A DNA stretch of 64,000 nt from Lepidodermella squamata (lineage: Eukaryota > Gastrotricha): positions 1,364,001 to 1,428,000 of the forward strand of contig JBLDXI010000074.1 of the NCBI GenBank assembly GCA_047495785.1. The letters run 5' to 3'. Positions 58,004-64,000 of the stretch are shown in pieces (within the stretch, counting starts at the first letter, position 1; each line of letters opens with the position of its first letter). The position numbers were made by a program, and so were the translations under genes. The notes below the pieces were generated by a model. That model searched no databases, was not told where the DNA came from, and saw only the letters and a program-made list of their open reading frames with translations.

Positions 58004-61000
58004 TCAGTTATCAAATTTTTCCGCATTTTCCGTCAAGGTGTCTGCAAATTCCACCTTGGCTCGCTTTCTATTCCGAGTACTTCGCCCATTCTTCGGGCTG
58101 TGGTCCACATTTATGCCTGGCGAAAACTGCCAAAACAAGACAGATAAATCCTTTTACATAATTAGTAGGGAAAAACCTTTTTTCGGCAGCAAAAATCTCT
58201 TTTTGGCAGCAGAATCCTCTTTTCGGCAGAAAGTACTTTTTTGGCAGCAAAGACTTTTTCAATTGCCATAGTGGCTAAACCGTGAGGGTCACTATGGATC
58301 ATCATATATCAATCGATTGCTGTAATCAAGGGCTATCGATTGGTGTCCGATCGAAGTCCACACGGCACATTTAGGGTCACGTTTTGGCCAAAAAACGCGA
58401 ACATTGCGCATTTTTCAAGTTCGAAGGCAAAACTCGTATTGCCAAAAGTTCCGCGCGGAATTCGATCGGGCACCAATCGATAGCCCTTGATTACAGCAAT
58501 CGATTGATATATGATGATCCATAGTGACCCTCACGGTTTGGCCACTATGGCAATTGAAAAAGTCTTTGCTGCCAAAAAAGTACTTTCTGCCGAAAAGAGA
58601 TTTTTGCTGCCGAAAAAAGCATGGTCCATTAGTAGGCGAAAATTACCTTCAATACACCGACTAAGGTTAAATTGATATAACTGCAAGACATTGCGGTGCT
58701 TAGGATTAGAAGGAAAACGTGTCGCTGATTGGCGAAGAGCAAAAACACCATGAAGAATGCCACTACCATGAAGCTGAATTCGATGAATACCAAAATTTTG
58801 CAAAATTTGCAAACTCGGAATTTCTTAGCCATTGACGAGCTCTGAAGAAAGAAAACTGTCCTTAAACTAAAAAATCTTTAAATCCTTATCATACCATGCG
58901 TGAGGCAAAATAAAGCGCACGGATTAACCCAGTCGCTTGAAAAGCCAGCAGAATTGCGACGAGAATAACCGATCTTCGCTTATCAAATGAGATGTGACAA
59001 CTCAGTCTCACTTGATTCAGAACTACGCTGTCCTCAAACGGCGACTTGTCAATACTTTCCTTCACAGAAATTACATTGATCGGGTCGGATGTTAGCCAGA
59101 TGATCAGCAACGCAAAGCAGGCTGCAACTCTCAATACCTTCAAAGCATCGTCGATCCTCTGGGTCACGGGGCTGTTTGCCCCGTCGACAGCAGTTTTATA
59201 GCAGATTTGCAGTCCGCGGACGAGGCCAGATGTGGAAATTGCGAATCCGATGACTGTAAGACCAAGCATGAAACTGCAGTGTGAAGTCAGCATCGAATCG
59301 ACGGAGATCGGCATCAGAAAGGCGCTGCTCAGCATCACTATGATGCCAACTAGAGTTACAAGGTCCGTTTTGGGTGAGTTCTTGAACTTCTTGCTCCATA
59401 TTGAGGCTACTATAAGCGCGACAGCACACACCACGCCAAAAATTGCCAAGCCTTAATAGTTAAATCGGATTTTTAAATATTATAACCTAGAAAGCACTAA
59501 TAAAATCTAACCAGCAAACAACGAAAATTCAGGAAGGTCGAACATCGGTCTCGGGACTTGGATTGTTGTCACTCTGTCCTTCGGCGGCATGCCATCGCGA
59601 GTTCGCCAATGCAGCATACCTGGCAGCACTTGCAAGCGATCGCTTTCTCTCTCGGCATTAGATTTGTAGTAAGCAAAGGTTCGGCTGTCCAATGAACCAT
59701 CGTGTTTCTTCACGAATCGAGTGAATGTTTTTGGCGAGAAGCCTTTCGAATTAGTATTTGTCGCTTCATCGAACTTATACTCGCCTTTGAATCCATGGAT
59801 GTGAGCAGCGTTAGAGAAAATGGCTGTCCGCAGCTCACTGTTGAAAATTTCACCGCCATTTGCCATGAAATTCGGCGAATTTGTTACCCAGTCGCTTAGA
59901 GTCTGGTTTTCTGCAAACATTTAAGTTTAAAATGAGTTACCTTTTCACAAAATACCATACTTTCACGAAGTTGCGCCTCTGTTTGATTAAGGATTGTTCC
60001 GATGTATACGTACTGATCGTAGCACATGCTGCGCCAGTAGAACCAGGCCGGATGCCGCTCAGCATACTTCAGCTTGCCACTCAGTGAGGTGAGAAAGTTC
60101 GAATAACTGAGCCCAGTTGAGTCTTTCACGTCGTTGCCGAAAATTATAGGCATGTTAGCACCAGGCGAGTAGAAGATTATGCTCTCAGCTACCTATGGAA
60201 TCCGATTGCAATTTACTTTTTATGACGTGGTGTTGACGCTTACCTTGGATACCATTTCAGTGGAGCACCATTTCCTCCAACTTGTTGGAATAACGGCTGT
60301 AGCGGGGTCAAACATGCTCCAGGAATTGAAGAAAGCCACGTGATTTGGCCCGTAGAGGCGATAACGATGCAGCCAGCATGAAATCGAAACCGGCGAATTT
60401 GTTATGCCAATAATGATTCTAGGCTCGTGTTGAGACATTTCGTCAAACGATGAGCTCATTTCCGCCTCATCAGTCGACGCATAACCTATTTTGCCCATCC
60501 ATGCTATGGTGATGTTGTTGCTCTCCATAACTTTGATTAGGTGATTATCTACTGCACTGTTGAAATAGTCGTAGACCTCAGAAATGACCGCGATTCGCCG
60601 CCATCCCATCTTGATCATGAACTGCACGATAGCAATAAAAATTGACCCAGACTCTTCGGTCAACGAGTAGAATGAACTGTATCTCAAAGGGTTACGACCA
60701 GTCTCAGGTCCTTGGTTTATCGCAAACTGTTAGATAGCGGCAAAACATAAAATGAAATATGATGATGAAGAAATTCCATACCGCTGAATAGTTGAAGTAT
60801 CGAACTTGTGAAGCCGTGAAGATTTGAGCTCGAGATGCACACATTGAAGAAACAAAAATGGGTAGCCTGTCGGACGTCGTTGAGCTCGATTCTAAGGCTA
60901 AAACAGCTCTGGAAGTTGCCATTGCATCATCACACTGGAGGGAACATCACAAAGTTGTTATAATAGGTTATAGATGACGATGTATGCTGTCGAAGTTGGA

Positions 61001-61415
61001 AATAATAAAATAATTAAAGAGCCTTACCTCATCATCAATCAGCTCAACTGTCAGCTCGTAGCCTTGTAGCCAGTCTTTCTGGGATTTCAGCTGATCAAGG
61101 GCGAGTTCGATAGCTTTGGAACAGATTCCCCCAATCGGCGTCAACTTTCCCCCATAGTTGATTGAAGCTAGTATCGAGAGAACTTTGTTTCTTGAAGGAT
61201 CCTCGCCAAACGTAGCAGATGCCGCAAAAAGGGGCATCTTTGACGCAACTTCGGGCTTCATCTAGGTGTCGTAGGCTCACAATTCAAATAACGTTGCTCC
61301 GCGTAGTTTATATATAGCTCACCTGTGCTGCGCTCGTCCATTCGAAACGGATTTCAGCGGTTGTTACCACCACAAAACATAAAATTAGAACTGCAGAGTA
61401 AGGTGAATTACTCAT
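58004..61415 (-). CDS. Class C G-protein-coupled receptor, GABA-B-like
   Basis: Nine exons on the minus strand: 61323-61415, 61028-61261, 60782-60934, 60244-60726, 59961-60192, 59512-59910, 58895-59451, 58647-58841 and 58004-58126, giving 822 residues. A signal peptide (LILCFVVVTTA) precedes a Venus-flytrap ligand-binding domain of about 490 residues, with TPIGGICSKAIELALDQL, FIAIVQFMIKMGWRRIAVIS and PRIIIGITNSPV, as in GABA-B receptors. Seven hydrophobic segments follow from about residue 532 (LAIFGVVCAVALIVASIW to CSYINLTLVGVL). There is no Cys-rich domain between the two parts, which separates it from glutamate/calcium-sensing receptors. The cytosolic tail is short, about 45 residues, with no long coiled coil. 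Divergence suggests a lineage-specific orphan. The fifth intron is 50 bp. The last intron contains a foldback transposon. Confidence 0.8.
58170..58627. mobile_element. Foldback transposon, copy 2, in last intron of the GABA-B-like gene
   Basis: The 271-bp core at 58273-58543 is the same as in copy 1 (8341-8611), bounded by GGCTAAACCGTGAGGG and its complement. Its outer arms (about 75-100 bp) are near-perfect inverted repeats made of TTTTTTCGGCAGCAAA-type units and unrelated to the arms of copy 1; the left arm has ~20 extra bp. ATTAGTAGG flanks the whole element (58161-58169 and 58628-58636), a 9-bp target duplication as seen with Mutator-like elements. No protein is encoded. Confidence 0.85.
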
Positions 61416-61955
61416 TTTAAGATAAGTCTTGAATGAGATACACTTGAGATACCGATACACTTCTTCAGCTTATATACTGGTTCACGAGGTTGTAGCGCGG
61501 CTTCATTATAACGTATATGAGCTAATCAGCCACGGCAGAACTCATCGCAGTCGATGTTACATCCTACGACAATATGGCTACTCTGCGAATGTTGTTCATG
61601 ACCGATCGTGCTCTACAACGAAAATTCCAAGCTGCTTGAGCTGCTTCATTGCCGAGGTTGTCCGATTCATTATGACAATCTGGAAATAAAATACCGAAAC
61701 CCTTAAATGTTCAAAACTTTCAGTTGCTTCGTCATATTTGAAAATGCTGACGGTAGACTCTCTCCTTTCAACATAGCAGGTAAGGGTGAAGCACAAATTT
61801 TACTTTTTCGGCACATTCAAACACGAGACATCATGAATTCATTTATCAGCCAGTTAAAACGAATAACTCAAACCGAGTAAAATAGTCACAACGATAAACG
61901 ACGACATTGAAGACAATTCGAAGATACCAGTACACTATAATTGAGTCAATTTTCA
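61416..61955. other. Spacer between GABA-B-like and STAT genes
   Basis: No gene seen. On the minus strand it holds the 3' UTR of the STAT gene and then the promoter of the receptor gene. Confidence 0.4.
61469..61476 (-). promoter_or_regulatory. TATA box of the GABA-B-like gene
   Basis: TATATAAG on the minus strand, about 55 bases upstream of the ATG at 61415, implying a short 5' UTR. Confidence 0.5.
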
Positions 61956-64000
61956 TTAGAAAAGACCGGAATCATGCACGCCATTGAACGATGTCGTATG
62001 GCCGTTGTTGAAAACCGAATTTCCACCAGTGCCATTCGTCGTTGGCAGCTGTAGATTTGCGGCGTTGAACCCATTTTGCGGCATGGAGAAAAAACTGCTC
62101 GCCGCTCCCTGGACGGAGCCTCCCGTGCTCGCGAACGCGCGAGGAAATGCGACGAAGCCCGATGTGGCTGGATCGCCGAAATGCGTCGCCCTTGGGTAGC
62201 CGAGCATGCTGCCGCCGTTCGACACCGTATCTTCATTAGCGATGACGTTCGGCGAAACCGATGGCGGAGTGTTGCTTATGACGTCGCAGTTCATCGATTC
62301 GTCATTGCTCATGTCACCCGACGCGCCTTCATCTTCAGTGTTATCACTCGATGACGCCCCCACGGTTTTTTGTTCTAGTTTTTCATACCCGCCATGCCCG
62401 CTACGATTTTTCTTCTTTCGCGCGCTTGGATTTCGGTTATTGAGCTCGTCAATTTCTCGCAACACATCATGCTTAGCCCGCATTGACGGGTAGAAAAATT
62501 TCAACGGTTTTAGATCAGCGATAACCTTCACTGGTTCACATTCTTTGAAAGTGCATGGACCATAACCACGTTCTACGAATTTCGTGCCATTTTTGTGCAG
62601 TTTGACGTAGGGTATCACCACTGCACCGAGCTCGGTGCTTGAAAATCGAAGTAGGAACTAGAAAATGACAGTTAGATAATATACTCAAAATTAATGACAA
62701 ATTCTGCTAAAAGTTAATGAACTGACAGAAGTAATCGATAAAAGCGTCAAATTTACTAATGCTAATGGCGTCTACGGGGAAAACAGGAAGCTCTGATCGA
62801 ATTCTAACGACGATTTGAGGTTGACTCAGAGGGCAAATCTTGAAATTTGAAACTTACAGTTCCAGGTTGACAATCCTTCAGCATTTCTTCGACAGTTTCG
62901 TGAGCCGTAAATCCAACGAGATGATCAGGCCAGAACGAATACAGACAGTCCTTACTCATCAATTTCAAACAGGAATGAAACCAGTCCCAGAAGGTGAAAC
63001 GTGGCAAATCAGGGTTATAACAGGGTAGTAGATCCTTGGCCAGCATTGTCCAAGTTACTGTCTCATTGTCGTAGCAATACGTGTTCGAGATACTCAGCCC
63101 GCTGTTGCTAGCGATTGGGCCGCCCGACATGACAGAGTTTCGTTTAGAATTATTGCCACTGTGAAGCAGGCGGTCGGCGAGATAGGCCAAGTTCTGTTCA
63201 GAGAGACCTTGCCCACAGACCGCCTTCCAGCGCCCGTTCAACAGCTGTTTCACATCGGCCCAGACAGCTTTCCGGGGTACCTCGAATGGCAACCGGTTTG
63301 GCTCGGCAAAGTAGTTGTCCCAGAGTGTGGCAATAGCCGCGTTCGCCTCTTGGCTGTTATGGACCGTAACTACAATAGGCAGGGACAGAACACTAGCGAG
63401 AACAGTTGTGCTTTGGGTGTCGAGAAGTTGGACTAAAGCTCGCATTGGAATTCCACAGATGAAAGCGAGACAAAACTTCTCTTCAGTCACCAGCTGGCTG
63501 TGTTTACGATCGCCGCGAGAAAAGTTGCTCTACAAAAATAGTTTAAAATAGTTTAAATCGTGGAAGAGTTCATTCCAATGCCGACTTTAAAGCCTGACTT
63601 ACCAGAGATAAAGCCTTGAAGACTGCACCGCATTGTTTAGTAGTTTTGTCAAAGGTCAGTTGAGCCGAATGAATACAAGCTCCTGAATTGTGTTTCGGCA
63701 GAGACACATTTTTCACAAATTCCTGCGCCTGGGATTCGCTCAGAAAATACACATCAACGTCCACATTTGCCGGCATCATTGCCCCAGCTCCTGATCCACC
63801 ACTCGCAGCCTTGCTGGCTCTTCCGCCCGGCATTCTCGAATTCGGTAGTTGTTGCGATTGCTGCTGAATTGCTGCTACTCTTTGTTCCACCATCGAGTCG
63901 ATAGACAACGTTTGTTGTTGGGCTATTGTCAAGCTGCCGCAGATAGGAAACGGCTTGCTAGCAACTACAGGGGACGAATTGCCATCCCTAGCCGCATTTG
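61956..64000 (-). CDS. STAT transcription factor, 3' part (truncated by window end)
   Basis: Three exons on the minus strand, all phase 0: 63603-64000 (open to the window edge), 62858-63529 and 61956-62657; about 590 residues are visible. The first has the DNA-binding domain pattern VDVYFLSESQAQEF with a Gln/Gly-rich insertion, joining SNFSRGDRKHSQLVTEEKF in the second, then the linker (LPRFTFWDWFHSCLKLM). The SH2 domain spans the second junction: GFTAHETVEEMLKDCQPGT joins FLLRFSSTELGAVVIPYV, with the phosphotyrosine-binding Arg present. About 35 residues after the SH2 end (LKPLKFFYPSM), HGGYEKLEQ gives a candidate activating Tyr. The tail of ~130 residues is Ser/Asn/Gly-rich, as in transactivation regions. 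It should act in cytokine/growth-factor-type signalling, moving to the nucleus when phosphorylated. N-terminal and coiled-coil domains lie beyond the window. Confidence 0.88.

Noticed and set aside
57961-58262. 65-codon minus-strand frame with FAAEKRF and ICLVLAVFARHKC
   Set aside because: It runs through the foldback arm and intron in the wrong frame; the acceptor at 58127-58128 gives a better tail ending at 58004.
59896-59960. Donor GTAACT at 59939-59940 for receptor exon 5
   Set aside because: It would leave a 30-bp intron and a stop in the next exon; the donor at 59959-59960 gives a 50-bp intron and keeps the frame.
1-64000. CRISPR array, bacterial operon or prophage
   Set aside because: The DNA is animal nuclear sequence with spliced genes; tandem repeats here have no spacers.

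Overview
This window is nuclear DNA from an invertebrate animal. Most genes are split by short introns of about 45-100 bp with GT-AG borders, coding exons are clearly more GC-rich than the A/T-rich introns, and the gene content is metazoan: Cys-loop receptor, WAP/Kunitz protein, neurogenin-type bHLH factor, furin-like convertase, choline-transporter-like proteins, EGF-repeat protein, class C GPCR and STAT. An ecdysozoan or nematode-like animal would fit, but no feature settles the phylum. Exon models below come from reading splice borders and reading-frame phase by eye; the phases agree across every junction given.

Layout. 0-2 kb: a single-exon Cys-loop channel (+). 2-18 kb: a duplication-rich accessory region holding four copies of a small secreted-protein family (one fragment, two intact, one frameshifted), a 5'-truncated LINE, foldback and MITE-like elements, a detached copy of a Kunitz exon, and an undescribed TATA-driven gene for a secreted protein of three 25-residue repeats (11.6-12.1 kb, +). 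17.4-26.5 kb: a nine-exon WAP/Kunitz protein (-) whose introns carry a perfect palindromic MITE, an inverted repeat and a homogeneous 51-bp tandem array. 26.5-40.9 kb: a long gene-poor stretch with GCGCGC-rich islands around a three-exon neurogenin-like gene (-).

40.9-45.8 kb: a ten-exon proprotein convertase (+). 47.2 kb: an intronless-CDS orphan protein (+). 47.9-55.3 kb: two tandem CTL-family (SLC44-like) genes (+) that differ in intron positions. 55.5-57.3 kb: an EGF-repeat surface protein (-), convergent with the second CTL gene. 58.0-61.4 kb: a GABA-B-like receptor (-) with a foldback transposon in its last intron. 61.96-64 kb: the 3' part of a STAT gene (-), cut by the window end.

The genes do not form one pathway. 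Several encode secretory-route or cell-surface proteins (channel, WAP/Kunitz inhibitor, convertase, CTLs, EGF protein, GPCR). The most unusual items are the secreted 25-residue repeat gene, the two foldback elements sharing a 271-bp core inside unrelated arms, the intron turnover between the CTL twins with direct repeats at some CTL2 splice borders, and the 51-bp intronic array that repeats a splice-donor consensus ten times.
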